From contig NC_134279.1 of assembly GCF_949628215.1 (NCBI RefSeq), positions 66,881,766 through 66,945,765 on the forward strand: DNA of 64,000 nt, read 5' to 3'. The stretch's first letter is position 1, and every line of letters starts with the position of its first letter. Below the pieces are notes generated by a model. That model searched no databases, had not been told where the DNA came from, and was given only the letters and a program-made list of their open reading frames with translations. The position numbers and the translations under genes were made by a program. The stretch is from Phalacrocorax aristotelis. Its lineage: Eukaryota; Chordata; Aves; Suliformes; Phalacrocoracidae. This document shows positions 1 to 11,275 of the stretch, piece after piece.

Positions 1-1017
1 TTGGGTGTGAACGGCCACTCTGCGAGACAGGGCTTCAATATGTCTAGCTGCTGCTTCTGTGATGAGAGTTGCTTCTAATAAAGGCACTGGGACTTCTGTG
101 ATCATACTGCCTGATTACCAGGGCTGTGGTAAGCTGAGATGTTCAATGATGCTTTCGTGCAGACCTGTGAGAGATACAGTCTGGTTTTTTCAGCTACAAA
201 TGAAGGATTATGAGAAGGCTACAAGAGGGCTGCCTGAGCTCGGGTGGTTTAGTTTGCATCTGGGCTGCCAAGCAGATGTTTAGTCTCTCAAAGAGAGTGG
301 TCTGCCTGACTGTAGCCTGACCTTCATGTTTATGGGAGGAGATTTATGTGTGCATGAAGGAGATGGCTGTGTATAAACTCTAACATTACTCCACCAAATT
401 AACGTATTTAAGACTATAAAACATTTTTCACAATGAGATTTTTCAGGGGGAAGAGTGTTTATGTTTACTTACAGACCTACAGTGATTCTGAGATTAAATG
501 TTCATTAAACCTTTGCAATTAGGGAACTTCTCTATTTGCTTGTAATGGTGATTCTAAATACTGTCTGATAAGTGTCATTGTAGTGAGCGTTACACTTTTC
601 AAATAGTGCCTTGAAATGTGATTTTTTTCCTGAATAGTTTTGAAAATCATTATTCATTTATTAAGTGCCCAAAGTGCATTACTGCAGTATGAAGAACAGA
701 ATAAGGCTCTGTTTTGCTCAAAGGATATTACAAGACAGCAGATATTTAAAGGAATAAATATACCAGGCGATTCAGATGTTCTGACTGGCAGTGGTGCCAT
801 TATTTTCTCTTCATCTGTCCTCCCTCATAGCTCACATGAAAGACAGTGAACACTTTTATCTAGGCTGGTGAGTGCTGCAAATGAAAGATCTAGCCTGGAA
901 AACACGGGCTGTCTACATATGAGAGTAAAAGGGAGGCCTAGGTATATAGTTCTGAAAACCAAGTTTTCCTTCATTACTGTACCACCTGTACAGCAAGAGG
1001 GCTGCAGTGCTTGCATC
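1..1017. other. Non-coding stretch, no recognised feature
   Basis: No recognisable exon, RNA gene or repeat family. The open frames here are short (at most 74 codons), lack familiar motifs and overlap on both strands as chance frames do. The sequence becomes AT-rich after about 350. Confidence 0.6.
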
Positions 1018-1205
1018 GTTTAGTGGCTAGAGAAGCAATTTTGGTATGAGGACTATAAATTTTATTTCTGACAAGCTGTATGGCCTTAGGGAAGTTATTT
1101 TATTTATCTGGGCTTCAATTCATCCAACTATAAAAAGTGGAAAATAATGATTTTCCACCTTTCCAAAGTGCTTTGAAAGCATTATATGTACCATTTACAG
1201 AATAT
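1018..1205 (+). repeat. MIR-type SINE, fairly complete but decayed
   Basis: The order of sub-motifs follows a MIR element. A 5' TAGTGGCTAGAG-like head is followed by a core reading CTGTATGGCCTTAGGGAAG (consensus-like CTGTGTGACCTTGGGCAAG). Next comes a pyrimidine-rich TCTGGGCTTCAATTCATC block and a TATAAAAAGTGGAAAATAAT block, equivalent to the usual CTGTAAAATGGGGATAAT. The tail AAAGTGCTTTGAAAGC is typical of the MIR/L2 3' end. MIRs are tRNA-derived SINEs mobilised by L2 LINEs and are old in amniotes, so the divergence seen is expected. Boundaries are uncertain by about 15 bp. Confidence 0.7.
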
Positions 1206-3519
1206 GCAAAATATTGGTGATATTCAAACTGACTTAGAGGGAAACTCCTTATCTGCTTACTGATCCCTTGGGATATCCAGCTGTCTTAACTACATTTTAG
1301 GTGCACCTCCAAATATTAGTATTCATAAATCAGTTTCAGAAAAGTTTTCAAAGCTGTACTTCATGATCATATTTAGTATAATTCTTAACAAAAATGAAAG
1401 CCCAAGGTATTTCTTTTTAATGTCATTACCTATTCCTCTGTAGAGTTTAGCTGATGAGTTTTAAAGGCTGGTGGTCCTTCAAATGGTCATTGTTTAGTCT
1501 GAACCCCTGTTTAAAACTTACCTTGCATCCAGTGCCTCTGCTTGAATGAAAGATTATTGTTCCGGGGAAAAAAAAACAGATAGAAAAAACAAAATCTCAT
1601 TCTACTCTTGGTTTAAACATTTCTAATAATAGAAAATCCACTACAAACCTTTGTAAATTGCTCTGGGTTAATTGTGTTCACTGCAGAAATATGTACCTTT
1701 TCTCTAGTTTGAATTTGCTTAGCTTCAGCTGAGGTTTCAGTGTTAATTCTTGTATTGATTTTAAAACATGAAAATTAATTTTTATTTTTAAGAGGAAATG
1801 GGTCTGAGTTTCAGTACACTGTGGAATAGAAACAACATTGAATTTATTTTTCTGTGAAATAATTTTCCTGTTTTTCAGTCAGCTCTACTGACTGCAATTT
1901 CGCAATGTTTTACTCTGTCATTTCTTGGGATTAGAGGTCAAATTTATGGAAGAGTAAATTTCATAACTCTTCTTTTTTTTTTAATGAATATTTGGTTATT
2001 TCATTTGCTTTTCTTCAATTCAATACCTCCACATTTCTATTATTTTCATTAAAGTACCATCAGTGATATACAAGTAATTTCTTTTTAATTCCATAGGATG
2101 AATACCAAGAGGTCTTTGCAGAACTGACGGTGTTATGTGGTTAAAATTAGAGGCTGGATAAGAACAGAACTTTTTCTGGAGCAAAACAGAGGACTTCTGC
2201 CTTTGTTCAGTTTTGCATTAAAAATACACTGGTATAAATACGCATGAACGTTTTTTAAAGAAATTTTGGCAAATCATAGCCACTAAATCATCTTATAGAG
2301 GAGAATGAAATAGTTTATAAATAGTAGATAAAACACTTGCAAAGAGCAGGTGCATAATTGCCCAGTGAAGAAATGTGTAGGGACTGAGGTATATAGAACT
2401 GAAAGCATGGTTTGTTTGCATCTACTCGCGCTCACAGAAACAATGGATTTTTCTGAACCAAGCCTAAACTGGGTTGCAGACAGACCCTCCCGATTGTAAA
2501 CTGTTTTGAAAAACTTCAGAACATGTTAACCTTTGATATTATGGTAGCAAATGCACTAACACGATATAATTCAGAATTTATAATGATAATGCAGAGATAC
2601 ATAAAATTAGAATGAATGATTTTCTAGGTGTTCCCCAGTAAAGCTATTTGCATATGTGCTGTTGCATATAAATTAGGGCACCGCTGTTTTGAGGGGGGAA
2701 GGTATGTGTAACTGTTGGTAAAAGAAATGTCAGCAATTCGATGAAAAGAAGGTTAAGGAGTACTGACTGAACACCAGGTGGGCTGTTCACTTGTAGAAGT
2801 GGCTTCCCATTTGTGTTGGCGAAGTGCCCCTAGACTTGATGGCTCCAGTCCCAGCAGGAATGGAATCTGCTCTCTGAGATAGCTCTGGAGAATCAGTCCT
2901 GAAAGACTAGTTTCAGACCATCTGGAGCCAGATGGCCAACTTCAGACTCCTACAATTTAAAGGGCAATTTATTGGGCTTATTGAAGTCTAAGTGAGCTTT
3001 GCCATTGCTTTCAAGGAGGGACATGAATTTGCACGGGGTTTTGGGTTCAGAAGTATTACCAGGTTAGAAATCTTTTACAATAGAAGATGAACACTGTAAG
3101 AGAAAATGTGTGGGGGCTGTACTGGGAATGAGAATCTGGATTTTCCAAGAGCAGATGGTGAAAAATGTCTTTGCTGCTAGCTGGTGCCTGAGCTTGAATT
3201 GCACTACTTTGCTGTTAAAATCCAGTCTATTCAAAGTCTGTCTGCATGAATTGTACATTTCTAAATAAAAGCGTAATAGGATAATTTAGTAATTTGGTGT
3301 CTGCTGTCTACTCACTTTCTCTCCTAAAAGAAATTACCAAGATCCAAATTCACTAACCACTCAGTGTCGTGACTACAGATATTGCTGAATGATTCATACT
3401 GTATTCATTGGTAAACTATTGTTTCTCTTCGGTGTTTTGACTCTCTGTTCTAAGTTTTATTCACCTCGTTTATGACAATGGGACATTCCTCAGAAACCAT
3501 ACCCTGTTAGGGAAGGATG
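1206..3519. other. Non-coding AT-rich stretch
   Basis: No gene or clear repeat recognised. It contains short A and T runs, for example near 1567-1574 and 1972-1982. The small open frame at 3064-3258 on the minus strand resembles no known family. It ends where CR1 homology begins. Confidence 0.6.
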
Positions 3520-5450
3520 AAATCCACCCATCTGGAAGGGGCAAGGGAATCTTTGGCAGCAGGCTGGCCAACTTGGTGAGGCAGGCTTTAAACTGAAGGA
3601 CTTGGGGGGTGGGGGCCAAAGTGGCAATGCTAATGCCATCACATCCAAAGAGGGAATAAGCCAGGCCAACCAGAGCAGTGACAAAGGTGCCTTAGCTACC
3701 TCATGAGATGACAATCAAAAGACCAGGTACCTCAAGGGTGTGCATGGCTACAGTGGATCCTCATGCACCCCTCCAAGGAAACCTGCATGCTCAAATAACT
3801 TTCTGAAATCTCAGCCCCAGAGTAGAGAGAAAAAAATCTGGAGAAAGGAAGACTTCCTCTTGGTTGAGGAGGACTGGGTCGGAGATCATTTAGGCAAACT
3901 GGATCCTCACAAATCTGTGGGCGCCAATGGGATACACCCATGAGTGCTGAGGGAGCTGGCAGATGTTCTTGCCGAGCCACCCTCCATCTTTGAAGGGTCA
4001 TGGAGGACAGGAGAGGTGCCCAAGGACTGGAGGAAAGAAAACATCACTCCAATCTTCAAAAAGGGCAAGAAGGAGGACATGGGAAACTATAGGCCAGTCA
4101 GCCTCACCCCTGTCCCTGGAAAGGGGATGGAGCACTTCATCCTAGAGATCATCTCCAGGCATGTAGAGGACAAGAAGGTTATCAGAAACAGTCAGGATGG
4201 ATTCACCAAGGCAAGATCATGCTTGACCAACCTGACCCCCTTCTGTGATGGTGTGACTGGCTGGGTCGATGAAGGGAGAGCAGTGGATGTTGTCTATCTT
4301 GACTTCAGTAAGGCATTTGACACTGTCTCCCGTAGCCTGCTCACAGGCAAGCTGAGGAAGTATGGGTTGGATGAGAGGACAGTGAGGTGGATAGAGAACT
4401 GGCTGAACAACAGAGTTCAGAGGGTTGTGATCAACAGTGCAGAGTCTGGATGGAGGCCTGCCACTAGTGGTGCTCCCCAGGGGTCTGTGCTGGGTCCAGT
4501 CCTGTTCAACATATTCATCAATGACCTGGATGATGGGACAGAGTGTACCCTCAGCAAGTTTGCTGATGACACCAAGCTGGGAGGCGTGGCTGATACACCA
4601 GAAGGTTGTGCTGCCATCCAACGAGACCTGGGCAGGCTGGAGAGCTGGGCCATGGGGAACCTCACAACATTGAACAAGAGCAAGTGCAAGGTCCTGCACC
4701 TGGGGAGGAACAACCCCATGCACCAGTACATGTTGGGGGCTGAACTACTGTAAAGTGGCTCTGTTGGGACAGACCTGGGAGTGCTGGTGGACAGAAGCTG
4801 TCCATGAGCCAGCAATGTGCCCTTGTGGCCAAGGAGGCCAATGGCATCCTGAGCTGCATGAAATGGAGTGTGGCCAACAGGTCACACAAGGGAGGTTATT
4901 CTCCCCTTCTACTCTGCCCTAGTGAGGCCACTTTTGGAGTACTGTGTCCAGTTTTGGGCCCCGCAGTTTAAGAAGGATGTGGAACTGCTTGAGCAAGTCC
5001 AGCAGAGAGCTACCAAGATGATCAGGGGACTGGATCATCTCCCTTAGGAGGAAAGGCTGAGAGATGTGGGTTTGTTTAGCCTGGAGAAGAAAAGACTAAG
5101 GGGGGGATCTCATCAATATTTATAAATATCTGAAGGGTGGGTGTCCAGAGGATGGGACTAGGCTCTTTTCAGTGGTGCCCAGTGACAGGACAAGGGGCAA
5201 TGGGTGCAAGCTGGAACACAGGAAGTTCCACTTAAATATGAGAAAAAAAAACTTCTTTCCTGCGAGGGTGCCAGAGCAGTGGCACAGGCTGCCCAGGGAG
5301 GCTGTGGAGTCTCCTTCCCTGGAGACATTCAAACCCCACCTGGACGCGTTCCTGTGCCCCCTGCTCTGGGTGTGCCTGCTCAAGCAGGGGGGTTGGACAA
5401 GATGATCTCCAGAGGTCCCTTCCAACCCCTGCCATTCTGTGATTCTGTGA
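3520..5450 (+). mobile_element. CR1 LINE copy 1, endonuclease region deleted
   Basis: A non-LTR retrotransposon of the CR1 clade in plus orientation, about 1.9 kb. The head (3555-3615) has a GGCTGGCCAACTTGGTGAGG block and then GGACTTGGGGGGTGGG, both shared with copy 2 at 6510-6560. After about 3730 it passes directly into the linker before the RT domain, so the whole apurinic-endonuclease-like domain seen in copy 2 is missing. RT and C-terminal regions follow. The 3' end shows GGTTGGACAAGATGATCTCC, then TTCCAACCCCTGCC, then two ATTCTGTG octamers at 5434-5449, the usual CR1 terminus. No target-site duplication is evident, which is normal for CR1. The copy is dead: internal deletion, stop codons and frameshifts. 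Confidence 0.93.
3740..5405 (+). pseudogene. CR1 ORF2 reverse-transcriptase remnant (copy 1)
   Basis: This is the RT part of CR1 ORF2, which copies CR1 RNA into DNA at the insertion site. A linker frame runs to an in-frame TGA at 3941-3943, and the same frame continues for 269 codons to a TAA at 4751-4753. The RT blocks appear in order: YRPVSLT at 4088; FSKAFDT with the motif A aspartate near 4301; [11 protein letters not shown] (motif B) near 4464; and FADDTKL (motif C, both catalytic aspartates) at 4559. All RT signature residues therefore survive. Beyond 4753 the reading continues only with changes of frame and stops. DLGVLVDR is at about 4770, a one-base loss follows near 4795, LEYCVQFW is near 4935, and the RTRGNG and NFFP blocks lie in 5185-5265. 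The endonuclease domain is absent. Antisense and other-frame open frames over this region are shadows. Confidence 0.92.
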
Positions 5451-6494
5451 TGCTGTTTACTGAACTATCCGTATAAGACACTTTTGCAAATTCAGTTGTC
5501 TTCTGTTCATGATTCTTCCATGTAAAAGTCTCTGCAAAAATAAACCTTAAAATATTAGAATTCCAAATATTAAGTACTTCCTTTAAAACAAGCTGAGTAA
5601 CTCAATATGGGGGGACATAAGCTGAAAGAAAAACTGAGAAAGGAAGTCCATATATTGAAAAGAATGGTGAATTATGCAGCAAAAAAGGTGAGGACCTTTT
5701 AACATTTACATTATTCAGTACACAAAGTAGCTTATTTTGGGCAAAAGCTACTTAATGTACAGCACCTATATAGACTTTTCAGGCAATGTTCTTATACCTT
5801 GAAATTGCACTGAGTTCTGTGGAATCACAGCATCCTAAGAGTAGGTTTCCAGATATTTGTATGGTATTGAAAAAGATTGGGATTAGACAGTGAGAAATTT
5901 GCATGATACTGGTATAGATATGTAGACATGTATAACAGTGATAATAAAGTAGTAGCAGTTGCTACTAGATGAGTTTTTATAACTTTCACTGCAATTGTGC
6001 AAATCCTACATCTCATTTTCTGTATATATAAATAAGGACTCTTGTTTTCATTCTGTAGTAGAAAAACTATGACACTCCATGTTTTTCAATATACAGGAGC
6101 TTGGAGTCGATCAGCTAACAGCTGCTTATGGCCCCAGGCTCTGAGATTCTGTGGGTGTGCCTCCAAGGGGAGGCATGACAGAGAATTCCCCCAACGAGTG
6201 AGATCAGTTACATTCCCTTAGTAGCATGCAGTATGGCACCATACTAGTCCAGCAGTGGCATACATGTATTAGTTCAGCCTTGCTTCCAGGTCATAAACTG
6301 CATCAGCTGTTCTTATCCCAGCACACTCATTCATCTTTGACCTTCACTCCTCTGTGTGGACATGCTGTATGAATCTCTACAGCCCTGTTATACTAAAAAA
6401 GAATGGAAAAGATGATTGTACACTGGAATACATGGAACATGTCAATAGATACTGGAGTGCAGGCACTAGTTACAGGGTCCAGATGATCAGATAT
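5451..6494. other. Spacer between the two CR1 copies
   Basis: About 1 kb of AT-rich non-coding sequence separating two CR1 copies. No exon or repeat family is recognised. It does not resemble CR1 internal sequence, so the two copies look like separate insertions rather than one split element. Confidence 0.65.
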
Positions 6495-6663
6495 AAGAAC
6501 TCTTCAGCAGGAGGCTGGCTAACTTGGTGAGGTGGGCTTCAAACCAAAGGACTTGGGGGGTGGGTTCCATTGCGGAAATGCTCACACCAGCACGTCCAAC
6601 AGGGGAGTCAGTCAGGCCAACCAGTGCGGTGACAAATGTTCTGTAGCTGTCTCCCAAGATGTG

Positions 6664-7387
6664 AAAGAGAAGAGTAATCACCTCAAGTGTATGTATACAA
6701 ATGCACGCAAACTAGGTAACAAGCAGGAGGAACTGGAGCTCCGTGCTCACTCAGAAGGGTACGACATCATAGGAGTAACTGAAACATGGTGGGACACCTC
6801 AGACGACTGGGGCATCACAATGGACGGTTACAGGCTCTTCCGTAAGGACAGGCAGGGTAGAAGAGGTGGAGGAGTTGCGCTCTACATTAAGGAAAAACTT
6901 GAATGTACCGAAGTCAACTATGGTGATTGAGACTGCTCTATTGAATGTCTCTGGGTTAAAGTCAAAGGGGTCGTCTGCAAGCAGAACCTCACAGTGGGCA
7001 TCTGCTACTGACCTAACCATGATGACAATGCCGATGAAGAGATACTTGGGGCACTAAAGCAAGCTTGTGGCCAACAGAACCTGGTCCTGGTGGGTGACTT
7101 CAGCTACCCAAACATCTGCTGGAAGAACAATACGGCAGCTCACATGTCATCCACCAAGTTCCTGGAATGCATAGAGGACAAATGTCAGATGTGCCAACAA
7201 GGAAGGAGGCACTGCTGGACTTGCTATTCACAAACTGAGATAACCTGCTTTGTAAGATCTCGGTTAGTGACAGCCTTGGCTGCAGTGACCACAATATTGT
7301 GGAGTTCGGGACCCTGCTGAACATGCTGAAGGTCAGCTCTAAGACAAGGGTTCTGGATTTTAGAAGAGCAAACTTCGCTTCACTCAT
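6664..7387 (+). pseudogene. CR1 ORF2 endonuclease-domain remnant (copy 2)
   Basis: This matches the N-terminal apurinic-endonuclease-like domain of CR1 ORF2, which nicks the target DNA before reverse transcription. Visible blocks in order are: a YTNARKLGNKQEEL start near 6691; VTETWWD with the metal-binding glutamate near 6775; DGYRLFRKDRQGRRGGG near 6820-6875; [11 protein letters not shown] near 7090; and SDHNIVEF with the Asp-His pair near 7284. An open frame (6532-6930) ends at a TGA at 6928, and another TGA sits at 7010. A frame change near 7190 separates the GDF block from the SDH block. The usual GDFN block reads GDFS, so the Asn normally found there is replaced by Ser. The domain stops abruptly at about 7387. 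Confidence 0.88.
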
Positions 7388-7578
7388 TTCACTGCATGGA
7401 GCCTGAATCTTTTTCAGGTGGCTGGATATCTAAATTATTGAAAAGCACTTCTTTTTACTTTGGAGGTGGCTTGGAGAGGTTGTAGCAAGGTCTTAAAAAT
7501 ACAATTCAGAAACACTTTTTAAAATATGTAAGGAACATAATATAAATAATCATTATATAACTGCAGCTCTCCAGCAAC
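7388..7578. other. Non-CR1 filler inside CR1 copy 2
   Basis: About 190 bp of AT-rich sequence lies between endonuclease and RT pieces of the same element. It matches no part of copy 1 or of the CR1 protein. It replaces at least about 500 bp, judged from copy 1 where the corresponding linker-to-motif-A region runs from about 3840 to 4335. I see no terminal inverted repeats or target duplication marking it as a separate transposon. Confidence 0.65.
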
Positions 7579-8643
7579 TTGCAAGTAGAAAAGACAGAGA
7601 ATACGGTCCCCCATAGTCTACTCCTGGAGAACTTGATGTGTTATGGCCTCGACAAGTGGTCTGTGCAGTGGGTGGGGAACTGGCTGACAGGCCGCACCCA
7701 AAGGGTGGTGGTAAATAGCTCTTTCTCAAACTGGCAACCTGTCACCAGTGGAGTCCCCCAGGGATTGATATTGGGCCCAATGTTATTCAACATCTTTATA
7801 AGTGATCTGGATACTGGCATCAAGTGTAGCCTGATGAAGTCTGCAGATGACACCAAGCTGAGTGGGGAAGCAGACACTCCAGAAGGGAGAGCTGCTCTGC
7901 AGGGAGATCTGGATAAGCTGGAAGAGTAGGCCAACAAGAACCTTATGAAGTTCACACAAGGAAAAGTGTAAGATCATGCACCTGGGAAAACATAATCCGG
8001 GAGTGCAGCACAGACTGGGGTCCAGCTGGCTGGAGAGCAGCTCTGTGGAAAGGGACCTGGGGGTCCTGGTGGACAGAAAGCTCAGCATGAGCGAACAGTG
8101 TGCTGCTGCGGCCAAGAAGGCCAACAGGATGCTGGGTTGCATCAAAAAGGGCATCGCCAGCAGAGAGAAAGAAGTCATTATCCCACTCTACTCAGCGCTT
8201 GTCAGGCCACACCTGGAGTACTGTGTGCAGTTCTGGTCCCTGCTGGACAAAAAGGATGTGGACAGGCTGGAAGGGGCCCAGAGAAGGGCCACCACGATGA
8301 TCAAAGGACTGGGAAGCCTGCCGTATGAGGCTAGGCTGGGAGAGCTGGGTTTGTTCAGCCTGGAGAAAAGGAGGCTCAGAGGGGATCTCATCACCATGTA
8401 CCAGTACTTAAGGGGTAGTTACAAAGGAGATGGAGACTCCCTTTTTACAGGGACTCCATGGAGAGGACAAGGGGGAATGGACACAAGTTGCTCTTGGGGA
8501 GATTCCAATTGGACACCAGAGGGAAATTTTTCACAGTGAGGACAGTCACCCACTGGAATAATCTCCCCAGGGAAGTGGTTGACTTGGCCACATTGGACAC
8601 CTTCAAGAGTCGTCTGGACAGGGTGCTGGGCCATCTTGTTTAG
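7579..8643 (+). pseudogene. CR1 ORF2 RT C-terminal remnant (copy 2)
   Basis: The second half of CR1 ORF2 RT is present in three frames. Frame one (7579-7929) resumes just after motif A, with [15 protein letters not shown], then motif [12 protein letters not shown] near 7747, then motif C. Motif C reads SADDTKL at 7840, with Ser in place of the usual Phe before the two aspartates. It ends at TAG 7927. Frame two (7976-8539) carries the post-RT region: [26 protein letters not shown], and [14 protein letters not shown]. Frame three (8458-8643) carries [17 protein letters not shown] and HWNNLPREVV up to the natural C-terminus just before the 3' tail. Motif A, including a catalytic aspartate, is missing, so the product would be inactive. 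Confidence 0.9.
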
Positions 8644-9661
8644 ACTCTGCTCTTCCCAGAAAGGTTGGACTAGATGATCCCTGAGGTCCCTTCCAACCTG
8701 TAATTCTGTGATTCTGTGAACTCTGCTATTGAAAAGATATTAGCGCTGGCCCCATTTTATTAGGGGATGGGCGTCATTCTGCTTTCCTCTATATTTTCAC
8801 TACACCTCGAGTTTTACTTTTGACTTGAAATGTGACAAGCAGTGATCTTATTACTGTTTCCAAATCATCATTAAAAGAAAAAAAATGGTTGAGTACTTCA
8901 AAGCCAGACAGAAGTTTGTGGGACTGCCACTCTTAATATCCCCACTTGGGGGTTCCCTGCTGACACCTCATGCTAGCAATTGATCTGTTGGTAAGGACTT
9001 CACTCGTAGAGTGTTTATGTCTCAATTTTGTTGGTATGCATTACAAGTTAGTGCCTTATTAAAAGGTTAAGTATACTGTGTTCAATTCAATTATATTCAT
9101 CAATTTTTTGACTTTTGCCAGACTTTTAATCTATTAAAAATAAGTCAGATTTGGTTAGATTTATTATCAGTAAAACTGATTAACTGGCATTATTGGGGCT
9201 TCTTTGTGTTACATTTTATTCAGGTTAGTACCAAATGTGATACTCCATTGGTTTAATCACTGGATTAAACATAGGCCAATAGTTAGCTGATCTGATCACT
9301 TGGTACCTTTTGAGTATTTGCACAGTAGCACTCTGCAAACCATCTAGAATTTCCTTAATACAACAAGATTTATTATAGATTAACATCAATATGATGAACA
9401 CTTTCTTGGCCATTCCTTTAATATACTTGGGTGTAGATTACTGAGATCCATTGACTTCAGAATATTTATTCTAAGCAGCTATTGTTTTAATGCCCAGCTA
9501 TGACACTAATGCATTAAGAGAATATCATCCCAGTGTCACTGTACATTACCTTTTGTCATAGCTAAAAAATATGTCAGCTTTTTCCATATGCCTTAGCAAT
9601 TTGTCACCTTGAAATAGTCAATACATTGCTAAAAATCACTTTTGTTAATAATATCCTTACC

Positions 9662-9674
9662 AAAAAAAAAAAAA
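9662..9674. repeat. Poly(A) run
   Basis: Thirteen consecutive A residues. There is no retroposed gene visible upstream that would make it a cDNA tail. Confidence 0.9.
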
Positions 9675-11254
9675 TGTTTACTAGGAGCCCTGCCAGCTCT
9701 GGACTTTTCTGAATGCCTTTAACTTTCTTCCCAGTCAAATTATCCCAGTTTTTATTGCACAGTCAGAGTCATGCTTTTTTTTTTCCCCTAGATAATGAGC
9801 TTTTCTCTAAAAAGATATTATTTCTATTTATTTGTTGTCTTTATTTTTTCTTCCCAGTCAGTCTTGCTTAGAACTTTCTGCAGCTTTGGGAAATTAGCCA
9901 TTCAGAAACCTTCAATGCATATGTGTTATTGGTGGTATCAAGCTCTGCCCATATTAAATGTCAACAGGTCATACTCATACATCCTATCTGTAGTTTATAG
10001 TTTGACCTTAATTATTTTTAATAAGAGTCTAAAATAGCTATCTCATGTTGGGTTTAACTTCTTTTAAGTTGTTTTAAGATTGCTATCAGCTGAACTGCAA
10101 GACACAATGTTATTACTTGTTTGGTGAAAGTTTCCACATCTGACTTCCAAATGGAAGTACCCCATAATATATTTCTCCTCCACACGTTGCAAAGTTAAGG
10201 CATACTTTATCCTGGTTTTGGTTTAATGTATTGTTTTGTATTGTATGTGTTCGTTTTTCTAAATCGGATCCTTGCTATGGGCTTTGTCACATAGCACGTC
10301 GGTCTGCTTCCATTCAAAATCCTTCGCCTCTGAGCAATAGCTCTAAAATAAGTATTGTCTTTTTAGCAGAGAGTGTCACCCTGTGGTTTTTGTTGCAGTG
10401 GAATAAGTGTCCCTCCACCGCCCCCATGCACCTGGTGTATAGTCAGATACTTCAATATTCTAATTATTCAGGCTATCACAGGTTTTAGTGACTGTCCATT
10501 TTCTCAAGATGCAAGTGGGACCAGTATAATTTTGAAGCAAGTATTTGTATACAAAGAACTTAAATTCCTAAGGAAAAGCTCTTCTAAATACTTCTCTTTT
10601 TGTTTTTGACATCTATAAAGCATACTTTAAACATGCATATATTGCGCATATGTCTGAAGAAAAGGACACACAAAACATCTTTCTCCACATGTCAGGGAAA
10701 AGGTGTCCCATGAGTCCCCATTAGTCAAGAAGCAGAACCAAATCCTCTGTCTCTAGGGGTCCACGGGCTGAAGAACTAGAAGAAAATTTCATCCTAATTC
10801 TATGACACAGCAGGTCATAAACAGCTTGAACCAACATACTAAAGAATGCATAAGTTTCAGTTCCTTATAAATCAAGAGTATCAAACAACAAACAGACACT
10901 GGAAGTCAGTTCCTAGAGTGCATTCACCCCTTCAACACTGAAATAGTTTTAGGATCTAGAGGACTCTGAAAGTCTTGGAGACCTTTGCTATGTTTTCCTA
11001 TAATTTGCATAATGATTTCTACCCCCAGCTGCAATACTATTCCCTGCAGTATTCTCATTCCACACTGTTTCCTTGTTATGTGATTATTACAGTTTTCAAG
11101 ACTGATTGTTTTATCAGTCAGCAGCAGTATAAGGAATCTGGCTAAAAGGACTTGAAAATATTATTTACTGAAATGCTAAAACAGTGTTTATGACTGTGGT
11201 CACATTTTCAAGTCACTAAATTCCCAAATATTTGTAAAGATGAAAATGTAAAGA

Positions 11255-11275
11255 TTTTTTATATATATATATAAA
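11255..11275. repeat. T-run plus (AT)n microsatellite
   Basis: Six T residues are followed by about seven AT units ending in AAA. It is a simple-sequence tract in AT-rich DNA. Confidence 0.9.

Larger units (their letters stand above)
6495..8719 (+). mobile_element. CR1 LINE copy 2, internally deleted with filler
   Basis: A CR1 LINE in plus orientation spanning about 2.2 kb, long for an avian CR1 copy because most are 5'-truncated to a few hundred bases. It starts with the head shared with copy 1 (GGCTGGCTAACTTGGTGAGG near 6513, GGACTTGGGGGGTGGG near 6550). It then carries endonuclease sequence to about 7387, about 190 bp unlike CR1, and C-terminal RT sequence from about 7579. The 3' end has AAGGTTGGACTAGATGATCC and then two ATTCTGTG octamers at 8703-8718. 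The motif A part of RT is missing, so the copy cannot be active. Confidence 0.93.

Noticed and set aside
3732..4889. Several antisense and alternate-frame open frames of up to 168 codons over CR1 copy 1
   Set aside because: They overlap the RT-coding frame and encode nothing recognisable. They are by-products of the codon use of the CR1 frame.
7100..8634. Minus-strand frames of up to 131 codons over CR1 copy 2
   Set aside because: Shadows of the CR1 ORF2 sense frames.
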